Shown here: positions 34,870-42,865 of the stretch, one piece after another | Numbering within the stretch: position 1 is the stretch's first letter | Layout: each line of letters starts with the position of its first letter | Source of the DNA: Candidatus Gallitreponema excrementavium | GTDB taxonomy: Bacteria > Spirochaetota > Spirochaetia > Treponematales > Treponemataceae | Direction of reading: 5' to 3' | DNA: 64,000 bases | Assembly: GCA_017694795.1 (NCBI GenBank) | Contig: JADIMM010000023.1 | Span: forward strand, 62,001 to 126,000 | The notes under the pieces: model-generated | The model's database searches: none | The model's input: only the letters and a program-made list of their open reading frames with translations | What the model was told of the DNA's origin: nothing | Made by a program: the position numbers and the translations under genes

Positions 34870-35657
34870 CTTTTTTTGACAAACTCATAGGAAAAAAGGA
34901 AGAAAGTGAAGGTGACGGCATATCTTCATTGGACGAGGTTCCCCTAAACGAAGAAAAAAGGGACATGATAAAGGGGATTGTAGACTTATCTGAAACAACA
35001 GTAAAGGAAGTTATGGTTCCCAGGGTGGATGTGGAGGCATTTCCCGTGGATATTCCCCATGATGAACTGGTAAAAACCCTTTTGCAGATACGGCACTCCA
35101 GGTTTCCTGTTTACCAGGATACAATAGACAATATTGTTGGTGTTCTTTATGTTAAGGATTTGCTCAAATTTATTATTAACGGAAAGAATTTTAATCTTGC
35201 AGATGTTATACGGAAACCTTTTTTTGTTCCGGAGTCTAAAAGAATTGACACACTCCTGAGGGAATTCAAAAGAAAGCATATTCATATTGCAATAGCCATT
35301 GATGAGTATGGCGGAATGTCCGGGATTGTATCAATGGAGGACATAATTGAGGAAATCGTCGGTGATATCCAGGATGAGTTTGACAACGAACAGGAAGATT
35401 TAACCACCTTGGGGGACGGGGTGTATCTGTGTGATGCAAGAATGAGTATAGCAGATCTTAACAAGGAAATCGGTACTGCTTTTTCCGAGGAGGATTACGA
35501 AACTTTGGGAGGTCTTGTATTTGATCTTTTTGGAAAAATTCCTGCTAAATTTGAAAAAGTCTCCCTTGATGATTATGATTTTATCATACAGGATATGGAT
35601 AACCATAAGATTAATACTGTCAAGATAGTAAAAAAGAAAAATAAAAATGAAAAATAA
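34866..35657 (+). CDS. CBS domain protein of the CorC/HlyC family, without a membrane domain
   Basis: A 263-residue cytosolic protein with two CBS motifs (about 45-165: VPRVDVEAFPVD, RHSRFPVYQDTIDNIVGVLYVKDLL, AIDEYGGMSGIVSMEDIIEEIVGDI) and the C-terminal CorC/HlyC transporter-associated domain (DYETLGGLVFDLFGKIP). It lacks the DUF21 membrane part, as does YbeX/CorC, which is usually encoded beside YbeY and is linked to Mg2+ homeostasis and ribosome function. ATGA overlap with ybeY. Confidence 0.92.
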   Translation: MTFFDKLIGKKEESEGDGISSLDEVPLNEEKRDMIKGIVDLSETTVKEVMVPRVDVEAFPVDIPHDELVKTLLQIRHSRFPVYQDTIDNIVGVLYVKDLLKFIINGKNFNLADVIRKPFFVPESKRIDTLLREFKRKHIHIAIAIDEYGGMSGIVSMEDIIEEIVGDIQDEFDNEQEDLTTLGDGVYLCDARMSIADLNKEIGTAFSEEDYETLGGLVFDLFGKIPAKFEKVSLDDYDFIIQDMDNHKINTVKIVKKKNKNEK

Positions 35658-35673
35658 GAAAAAGGCGGTGGGT

Positions 35674-37671
35674 ATGTACAGTTTTCCAAAAAAAGAAACC
35701 TGTGTTTTGGTATTCGTTTTGATGATTGGTACTTTTTTATACTCAAATCCTGTAGATCTTTTTAAAGAAGGTCAAAAATTTCAGTCATTAGGTGATTATT
35801 TTTCTGCCATGGAAAAATATACTGAAGCTGTTATTGAAAACCCCAATTATGGTTCTGCCTGGAAAGCTTTGGCCCAGTGTTCTTACAATTTAGACGAATA
35901 TGAAATGTGTCTGGATTATGTTTCTTCTGCTGAAAAATTTATGCGGGGAGACCCGGAACTTTCAAATCTTGCAGCTTTTTCCTATATCGGCTTGGGAAAT
36001 CTGGATGAAGCATACAGTTTGTTTTCAACGGTTTTGGAATTGTACCCAAACGATCCGTCTGCCAGGTTTGGCTTGGCCGAACTTGATATTGCAAAGGGGA
36101 GAATACCTTCTGCAACGGACTTTTATCTTGATGCACTTAAGCGCAGCCCTGAAAACCGGAAAGCTCTTCTTTCCCTTGCATTGGTTTACGGCGAAATGGG
36201 GAATTATGATATGGCAGAAGAATATATTCAAAAAGCCCTTCAGTATCACAGTCAGGATCCCCAAGTACATTTTTATAGTGCATGGCTTCAGGCAAAGGAA
36301 GGAAAGCTTGAAGAAGCAGAGGGCAGGGTAAGGGCAGCTTTAAAAATAGATCCGGAATACGATGAGGCATTGGAGCTTTTGTCTTCCCTTTTGTACTACT
36401 CAAAAAGATACTCCGAAGTTATTCCGGTTACAGATAAAAGAATTACTGCTGATAGAAATTGTGCATCTGCCTGGTATTTAAAGGCAAGGGCTTTGGAAAA
36501 TCTTGGGCAGATTGAAGAAGCTTACGAGATTTACCAGTCGGCTTTGTACAGTCTTCCAGGTGACCAGTTTATCAGGACAAGTGCTGAAATGCTCATAACA
36601 AATAATTTTACCGTAGAGGATGACAGACGTAATGAGTATGCCGGATATCATTTTGACAGGGCAAAGGAATTCAGCAGCCAACACTACTTGTCGAACAGTA
36701 TTTTTGAGTATAGAAGGGCATTAAAGCTTGATCCCTATGATTCGGATATAAGACAGGCCTATGCTGAACTGCTGAGAACCCAGGGATATAATGAGCGTTA
36801 TGCCGGGCAGCTGGAGTTTATTATTAATAACGGTAATCCTTCCGTAAAGGTTAAGGATGCTTATGAATCCTATTCTTCATTGTTAAAACGGAGTCTTTCT
36901 GCCTCATGGGGAATTGACTCTGTTTTATTGGATAAAGCCCATCTTTCAATAGGTCTTTATTTTCTTCCTGGAAGCCTTAACGGGATTCATCCTGACGGGG
37001 AAAAATTAACTACCCTTTTTCTTTCCGAGTCTATGATGCACGAGGGAACATGCCGGATTTATGCACCTGATACACCGGTAAATTCTTTTTCCGAGGCTTT
37101 TAGGGACGGAAGAAACAACGGTGTTGACTATTTTGGTCTTGTGGAATTTGCAGAATCAGAAAATTCAGTTAAAATCACCGTAACTCTTTATGTTACCCGG
37201 ACTGGTAAAATTGCAGGGAAATTTGAAGTCTACAGAACAGGAACCGACCGGTTTTATAGCGCTGTAATGAGGCTTACCGATTCAATTTTGAAAGCCCTGC
37301 CTAAAAGGGGTGTTGTCCTTGCCCGTTCCGGTAAGAATGTTGTTGTAGATTTGGGCCGGTGGGACGGAGTGGCTGTAGACAGCAAATTCAACGTTCTTGG
37401 AAAAAATTCAGTTTATGTGGCAGATGAGGGGTTGGATTTTAATTTTAACGAAAAAAATATCAAGGGAACGGTAACTCTGACTGATTTGGGTGAGGATATT
37501 TCCCAGGGAGTTTTTTCCAGAACAGGATTTTATGATACTCTGGAAACCGGAGACTATGTGATTCCCGTACAAAACGAAGAGGCGGAAACCGGGACTCAGA
37601 CCGGAATTTCTGCTGAGAATCAGGCTTCGGCTTCTAGTCTTCTTGATTTGTTGAGGGATATAGCCTTTTAG
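35674..37671 (+). CDS. Secreted or membrane-anchored TPR protein
   Basis: A protein of 665 residues with an N-terminal hydrophobic signal (VLVFVLMIGTFLYSNP) and about ten tetratricopeptide repeats through residue 300, plus a further one near 330-370 (ending in RRALKLDPYDSDIRQAYAELLR). The C-terminal third includes a beta-rich segment (RGVVLARSGKNVVVDLGRWDGVAVDSKF). It probably scaffolds periplasmic or surface complexes. The ATG at 35674 with GGCGGTGGG upstream is preferred to one at 35647 inside the previous gene. Last gene of the phoH operon, convergent with an M23 gene 12 nt away; no terminator is visible. Confidence 0.85.
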   Translation: MYSFPKKETCVLVFVLMIGTFLYSNPVDLFKEGQKFQSLGDYFSAMEKYTEAVIENPNYGSAWKALAQCSYNLDEYEMCLDYVSSAEKFMRGDPELSNLAAFSYIGLGNLDEAYSLFSTVLELYPNDPSARFGLAELDIAKGRIPSATDFYLDALKRSPENRKALLSLALVYGEMGNYDMAEEYIQKALQYHSQDPQVHFYSAWLQAKEGKLEEAEGRVRAALKIDPEYDEALELLSSLLYYSKRYSEVIPVTDKRITADRNCASAWYLKARALENLGQIEEAYEIYQSALYSLPGDQFIRTSAEMLITNNFTVEDDRRNEYAGYHFDRAKEFSSQHYLSNSIFEYRRALKLDPYDSDIRQAYAELLRTQGYNERYAGQLEFIINNGNPSVKVKDAYESYSSLLKRSLSASWGIDSVLLDKAHLSIGLYFLPGSLNGIHPDGEKLTTLFLSESMMHEGTCRIYAPDTPVNSFSEAFRDGRNNGVDYFGLVEFAESENSVKITVTLYVTRTGKIAGKFEVYRTGTDRFYSAVMRLTDSILKALPKRGVVLARSGKNVVVDLGRWDGVAVDSKFNVLGKNSVYVADEGLDFNFNEKNIKGTVTLTDLGEDISQGVFSRTGFYDTLETGDYVIPVQNEEAETGTQTGISAENQASASSLLDLLRDIAF

Positions 37672-37683
37672 TTTTACCGGGGC

Positions 37684-38625
37684 TTACTTGTAATCCAGAA
37701 AAAAGAAGGGATCCACAGCCTGTCCTTTGCATCTTATTTCCCAATGGAGATGGGGTCCGGTGGAAAGGCCTGTGGACCCGGAAAATCCTATTTCCTCATC
37801 CTTTTCCACTGTTTCTCCCGGAACAGCCCTTAATGAATCCATATGGTAATAAAGGCTGTACAATCCCGGTGAATGCTCGATTATCACAGACCACCCTGTA
37901 AGGACTCTGTAGTCGGCAAATACAACCTTCCCACTTCCTGCAGCATGTACAGGGGTACCCTTGGGTACTCCAAAATCAATGCCGTAGTGCTGGCTGGTAT
38001 ATTTTTTACCTGATGAGTATATGTAAACTCTCCGCTGTCCGAAAGGGCTGGTGATTCTTTCTGTATTTACAGGTTTGATAAAATTTCCTGTTTCATATGG
38101 CAAGTCCGAAGAGACATTGTTTATAATGTCGTAGAGTATATTGCTTTGTTCCTGTTTCTCTTTGCTTGTATCTGTCATTATAGCTGTGTTTTTATCATCC
38201 AGATAAAGATTGTAGGAGGGGTAATTTTTTTCGGAAATTTTTACAGGCATAAATATTGTTTTTTCGGTTTTTCCGGTGAGGATTTTAAGTTCCAATGTTC
38301 CCTGTATTGGAAAGGGGGTAAAAGTTGATAAGGGGATATAACCGGAAAATTTCTTCCCGTTTTTTTTGGTTTTAAAACCTTCGGTGCCTCCTAGTTTTAT
38401 GCCTGCGTTATCATATAGAACACCGGTGACTTTATTGATTTTTCTGTTACATTCTACCTGAAAATATAGTGGGGCTCCCGGATAAACCTGTTCAGGATAC
38501 TGCACTTTAATGTTACCTTCCCTGTATTCCAGGATTGAGGTTTCACTGCAAAGAATTACCGGTACAAAAAATAATATAAGAAAAATAAATATTGTTTTTT
38601 TTGATTTACACACTTTTGGCCACAT
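37684..38625 (-). CDS. Secreted M23 family metallopeptidase
   Basis: A 313-residue peptidoglycan endopeptidase. After a signal peptide (KKTIFIFLILFFVPVILCSE) comes a beta-rich N-terminal domain of about 130 residues, then the M23 domain (about 200-310) with QHYGID, YYHMDSL and HLHWE, a complete zinc and catalytic set. The ATG at 38625 overlaps recJ by 20 nt; a GTG at 38613 is a possible alternative. It is the last gene of the hrpA-recO-pdp-recJ operon. Confidence 0.92.
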   Translation of the reverse strand: MWPKVCKSKKTIFIFLILFFVPVILCSETSILEYREGNIKVQYPEQVYPGAPLYFQVECNRKINKVTGVLYDNAGIKLGGTEGFKTKKNGKKFSGYIPLSTFTPFPIQGTLELKILTGKTEKTIFMPVKISEKNYPSYNLYLDDKNTAIMTDTSKEKQEQSNILYDIINNVSSDLPYETGNFIKPVNTERITSPFGQRRVYIYSSGKKYTSQHYGIDFGVPKGTPVHAAGSGKVVFADYRVLTGWSVIIEHSPGLYSLYYHMDSLRAVPGETVEKDEEIGFSGSTGLSTGPHLHWEIRCKGQAVDPFFFLDYK

Positions 38626-40726
38626 CCTGTATTATCAATTGAACAGTTTCCATCCCGTTGAAGCTGTTGCGGGAAATCTGGAAAATTACATCAACAAAAT
38701 CGTTCATAGAAAAGTCTCTGTTTACCCTTTCTATGCCGTTCCAGATTATTCCCGGAAATTTATATTTACCGCAATCCAAAGTCAGTTTGACATGTTTTTT
38801 TTCTGTTTTTCCCATTAAGTCTATACCGGTAACCTTAAGTTTTTTTCCTCCAAAAACCAGAGGTTCATTTTCTATTCCGTAAGGCTCAAATAAATCAAGG
38901 ATTTTCATTAAGTCCGGCGTCATATATTCTCTTGGAAGTTCTCCGTCTATAAGGTTTCCCTGTTCTTCATCTTCCGAAAGTGTTATGTCTTCGGAGATGA
39001 CTTTCAACCTGTCGATGAATGCCGGAAGGTTTTCTTCTTTAAGTGAGAATCCGGCTGCAAAGGCATGCCCTCCATTGTCAATAAACAGATCCTGGCATTG
39101 ATTCCGGAGACTGGTTAAATCGTAATTTCCAAAAGAACGCATGGAACCCACTATTACATTGTCCTGTGTGTAAACCATAATTATTGATGGTACCGAAAAA
39201 AGGTTTACCGCCTTACTTGCCATGATCCCTGTTACCCCCCGGTTTATCTCCTTGCTTATAACAACTACAAGTTTATTGTTGTAGTCCGTCGGGGATTTTC
39301 TTGCCGAGTCTTCTATCTGTAACCAGCTGTCTTGGGCAGTCTGTTTTCTTTCCCTGTTCATTTCAATAACTGCATCTGCATAGTTAAGCCTGTTTTTACT
39401 GTCGTTATCCGTAAAAAGTTTTATTGCGGTACCGGGGGATCCCATTCTGCCTGTTGAATTTATTACCGGAGTTATCTGCCATGAAAGATCTTCACTGGAA
39501 ATTCTTTTTCCGGTTAAATTTTGTTTAAGCATCAGTTCCGCCAAGCCTTTTCTCGGGCTTTTGTTGATTTCCTCCATTCCAAGTTTTACCATAAGGCGGT
39601 TTTCGTCCCTGAGGGGCATCAAATCTGCCAGGGTTGAAAGTGCTACAAGCTGAAGATTGCTTCTGTCTTTGTCCGTAAAAATTTTTTGTGTAGCCCACAC
39701 AAATGAAATAAAAATATTCATGAACCCGTCTATTTCGGTAAACGGCTCCGGACTGTATTTTGCAATTTTGGAAATTTCTTTTATTCTTAAAAGGCTTAAA
39801 TCCTTTACAAAGGGAAAAACTTTTGAAACCTGGTTTCTTATATCCATTGCATTTAATTCTATTGAGTCACCGAATATTTTTTGCAATTGTTTTTTTTGTA
39901 GGGCTTCATCCCAGACGAAAATCTGCTGCCCTTCAAGAAAAGGGATAACCCGTGTTCTTTCGGGTTTTACCATTCCCGGAATCAAAGTATCCGTTATTCT
40001 TCCTGTTTCCCTTAGATTTACCAGTTTAACGGCTTCTACAACATAGGCTTCGTTTACAGGTCTTATGTTTAAAAGGCATATTGATTGTTTATAAAGTTCT
40101 GTTCCTGCAAATCTCAATGCACAGGCCAGTTTGTATGCAACCCCGCAGCCTGATAAATCTCTAAATGGATAGGTTTCTTCTGGAATTTTAGGATCTAAGG
40201 TTGCCACCGCTCCGGGAAGTTCTTCTCCGGCCTGGTGGTGATCCACAACAATTACATCGATGCCCAGTTCAGCTGCATGTTCTATTTCCTCTATATTGGT
40301 GATTCCACAGTCTACCGTAACAATCAGAGTGCCGTAATTTTCAGCAAATTCGTCAACAGCCTGATTGGTCAATCCGTAAGGTTCGTCTCCTTCAGGTATC
40401 CGCCATGTATAGTCAATTCCCAGATCTTCAAATGTTTCGCAAAGAAGGGTTGTGCTGGTTATTCCGTCCACATCCCTGTCTCCGAAGATGAGGACTTTTT
40501 CTTTCTCTTCTGCAGCCTGTAGAATCCTGTCAACTGCATCTTCCATTTCCTTGAATAAAAAAGGATTGTGTAAAAAACGGGGATCTTTTTCAAGAAAAAA
40601 AAGAATCTCACTGTTTTTTGTGATTTGCCGTCTGGCCAAAATTGTTGCAACCAGAATGTCACACTGGTACTTTTTTGAAATAGCTCTTATTATATCCCTG
40701 TCTGCATCTCTCTTTTTCCAGTTCAT
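38606..40726 (-). CDS. recJ: Single-stranded-DNA-specific exonuclease RecJ
   Basis: RecJ degrades single-stranded DNA 5' to 3' in recombination and mismatch repair. The 706 residues have the DHH-family motifs: FGDRDVDGITST, VTVDCGIT and VVDHHQ, then the DHHA1 domain with GHAFAAGFSL. It is longer than E. coli RecJ (577), with an insertion near residues 230-380. It starts 11 nt after the nucleoside phosphorylase gene and acts with RecO, encoded two genes upstream. Confidence 0.95.
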   Translation of the reverse strand: MNWKKRDADRDIIRAISKKYQCDILVATILARRQITKNSEILFFLEKDPRFLHNPFLFKEMEDAVDRILQAAEEKEKVLIFGDRDVDGITSTTLLCETFEDLGIDYTWRIPEGDEPYGLTNQAVDEFAENYGTLIVTVDCGITNIEEIEHAAELGIDVIVVDHHQAGEELPGAVATLDPKIPEETYPFRDLSGCGVAYKLACALRFAGTELYKQSICLLNIRPVNEAYVVEAVKLVNLRETGRITDTLIPGMVKPERTRVIPFLEGQQIFVWDEALQKKQLQKIFGDSIELNAMDIRNQVSKVFPFVKDLSLLRIKEISKIAKYSPEPFTEIDGFMNIFISFVWATQKIFTDKDRSNLQLVALSTLADLMPLRDENRLMVKLGMEEINKSPRKGLAELMLKQNLTGKRISSEDLSWQITPVINSTGRMGSPGTAIKLFTDNDSKNRLNYADAVIEMNRERKQTAQDSWLQIEDSARKSPTDYNNKLVVVISKEINRGVTGIMASKAVNLFSVPSIIMVYTQDNVIVGSMRSFGNYDLTSLRNQCQDLFIDNGGHAFAAGFSLKEENLPAFIDRLKVISEDITLSEDEEQGNLIDGELPREYMTPDLMKILDLFEPYGIENEPLVFGGKKLKVTGIDLMGKTEKKHVKLTLDCGKYKFPGIIWNGIERVNRDFSMNDFVDVIFQISRNSFNGMETVQLIIQDVAKSV

Positions 40727-40737
40727 GTTTTTTCCTT

Positions 40738-42039
40738 TTACATAATTATTTTATAAATCAAATTTTCCGGTTCGTTTTTTTTGCCGGATATATTTATACC
40801 GCCGGTTATTTGTTTTACCCCTTCTTTAAGGGATTCCTCATTCTGACCGTAAATTTCAAGAATTTCTTCCCCCTGATTTACAAAATCCCCGGGCTTTTTC
40901 TTCATAATTATTCCTGCTGTAGGTGAAACCTTGTCTTCTGTTTTGTTTCGGCCAACTCCAAGGAAAACCCCGGCTTTTCCAAAACTCAGGGCATCGTATC
41001 CTGTAATCCAGCCTGTTTTTTCCGCCGTAACTTTTGTGCACCAGGGGCTTCTCATTTTGCCTTCCTGTTTAAGGAGCTGCTCCGGGTTGCCACCCTGGGA
41101 TTCCACATTCCTTAGAAACCTGTTAAGAGGTTCCCCGGTGTTTACGGCTTTTCTGCATTTTTCAATCCCTTCCTGAATAGAGGAGGTTTTCCCCGAAAGG
41201 AGAAGCATGAGGGCTCCCAGGTTATAAGTAAGTTCCATTACGTCTTCCGGTCCTTTTCCTCTGAGACAGTCCAATGTTTCTTCTATTTCAAGAAAGTTTC
41301 CGATTTTATATCCTAAAGGCGTGTTCATATTGCTTATGATGGCTGCGGCTTTTTTGCCCATTGCCTTTGCAGTCCCTAAAAGGGATTCCGCCAAGGCAGT
41401 TGCAGCGTCCTTGGTTTTCATAAAGGCACCGGAACCCCATTTTACATCAAAAACCAGGGATTCAGCACCTTCTGCAATTTTTTTTGAAAGAATACTGGCT
41501 GTTATAAGGGGAATTGATTCTACTGTACCTGTAACATCCCTCAAGGCATAAAGGAGCCTGTCCGCCGGTACTACAGACTCGCTCTGGCCTGTCATTGCGT
41601 ATCCGTCCTTCTCCAGTATTCTCCTGAATTCTTCTGGAGAAAGGGAGGTTTTGTAACCTTCTATGGAGTCCAGCTTGTCCAATGTTCCTCCTGTGTATCC
41701 CAGTGCCCTTCCGCTCATCATCGGAACATAAACTCCCAGACTGGCAACAATCGGTGCCAGGGGGAGGGATATTTTATCACCAACACCGCCTGTAGAATGT
41801 TTGTCTGCCAAGGGGGTAATTCCATGTAAATTTATTACAGAGCCTGAACGGAGCATAGCCTCGGTGAGGATTCCGGTTTCTTCAAAGTCCATTCCCTTAA
41901 AAAACACCGCCATAAGCCAGGCCGAAATCTGGTAGTCCGGAATTTCATGTGCTACATAACCGTTAATCAGAAAATTTATCTCTTCACCGGTTAATTTCTC
42001 GCCGTTTCTTTTTTTTGTAATTATATCTGTTGCCCTCAT
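40738..42039 (-). CDS. pdp: Pyrimidine-nucleoside (thymidine) phosphorylase
   Basis: The enzyme splits uridine, thymidine or deoxyuridine with phosphate into base and (deoxy)ribose 1-phosphate. The 433 residues carry KHSTGGVGD (phosphate site), SGRALGYTGGTLDKL and the C-terminal phosphorylase domain (SPTAGIIMKKKPGDFVNQGEEI). The N-terminus (EIPDYQISAWLMAVFFKGM) resembles Pdp more than DeoA. The ATG at 42039 has GGGGTGG upstream; a longer frame from 42087 would overlap recO. Its deoxyribose product feeds DeoC. Confidence 0.93.
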   Translation of the reverse strand: MRATDIITKKRNGEKLTGEEINFLINGYVAHEIPDYQISAWLMAVFFKGMDFEETGILTEAMLRSGSVINLHGITPLADKHSTGGVGDKISLPLAPIVASLGVYVPMMSGRALGYTGGTLDKLDSIEGYKTSLSPEEFRRILEKDGYAMTGQSESVVPADRLLYALRDVTGTVESIPLITASILSKKIAEGAESLVFDVKWGSGAFMKTKDAATALAESLLGTAKAMGKKAAAIISNMNTPLGYKIGNFLEIEETLDCLRGKGPEDVMELTYNLGALMLLLSGKTSSIQEGIEKCRKAVNTGEPLNRFLRNVESQGGNPEQLLKQEGKMRSPWCTKVTAEKTGWITGYDALSFGKAGVFLGVGRNKTEDKVSPTAGIIMKKKPGDFVNQGEEILEIYGQNEESLKEGVKQITGGINISGKKNEPENLIYKIIM

Positions 42040-42070
42040 TGCCACCCCGCGTTTTAGTTTTTGTTTATCT

Positions 42071-42856
42071 TTAAAGCATACCGCCAATGGAAACTAATGT
42101 TTTTAATTTTGCCGGTGATACTTTCTGAATCATTGAAAAAATAATTTTTTTTAGAATTTCAAAATCTTTTTCAGGTAGTCTCAGTTTTTGAGTTGCTTTC
42201 ATTGTTTCTGTATTTATACTGTTCAAAAAATTCCACACCGGTTCCGGAAGTGCTATGTAATAGTCCCCAAAATGTATTCCATCAGGATTATTAAAGTTTG
42301 TGCAATCCTGACAGACAAAGGTATTTTCTAGTATATAGTAATACATTTTTTCATTATCGTCTGTACTTTTTATGCTGTTGCATACAGAACATTTGTCAAC
42401 ATATGGGAGGGTTCCTAAAAGTTTCATGTATCTCCATAAAAACCGTAAAAGGGCATACCTTGTTCCTTCTTCTGATGAGATTTCTATCCCGTCAAGGAAT
42501 CCCTCCAGAAGAAAATAAGTTTTATCAAAGTCGCTGCCGCCTCCCAGGGTGGTAATAACCGTTTCAAAGGCAAGACTTGCGGCCATGGTCTTTACGAGAT
42601 TTTCCCGTATACCGCTGTGGAATTTATCCGGGAAAAAATCTGTTATCTTGACAATACCTTTTACCCCGTCCCGGTAAATCCAAAGTCTTCCGCAATGAAA
42701 GGGAACAGTAAGGGATTTTAGCCTGCTCTTGGGGCCACCGAAAAGCAAGGCTTTTTGAACCCCTTCGTCCCTGCTGAAAAATATTACATTCCGGTTACCG
42801 CCTCCGGTATCTTTTACAGAAAGAATTACAGCCTGGTGTTCAAAATTCCTTTTCAT
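42071..42856 (-). CDS. recO: DNA repair protein RecO
   Basis: RecO loads RecA onto SSB-coated DNA with RecR. The 261 residues show the N-terminal OB fold (HQAVILSVKDTGGGNRNVIFFSRDEGVQKALLFGG), the helical bundle and a four-cysteine zinc site (CSVC ... CQDC), which is typical of many bacterial RecO proteins. It lies 9 nt after the hrpA-like gene and its stop precedes the phosphorylase start by 31 nt. Confidence 0.92.
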   Translation of the reverse strand: MKRNFEHQAVILSVKDTGGGNRNVIFFSRDEGVQKALLFGGPKSRLKSLTVPFHCGRLWIYRDGVKGIVKITDFFPDKFHSGIRENLVKTMAASLAFETVITTLGGGSDFDKTYFLLEGFLDGIEISSEEGTRYALLRFLWRYMKLLGTLPYVDKCSVCNSIKSTDDNEKMYYYILENTFVCQDCTNFNNPDGIHFGDYYIALPEPVWNFLNSINTETMKATQKLRLPEKDFEILKKIIFSMIQKVSPAKLKTLVSIGGML

Positions 42857-42865
42857 TCGTAAAAC

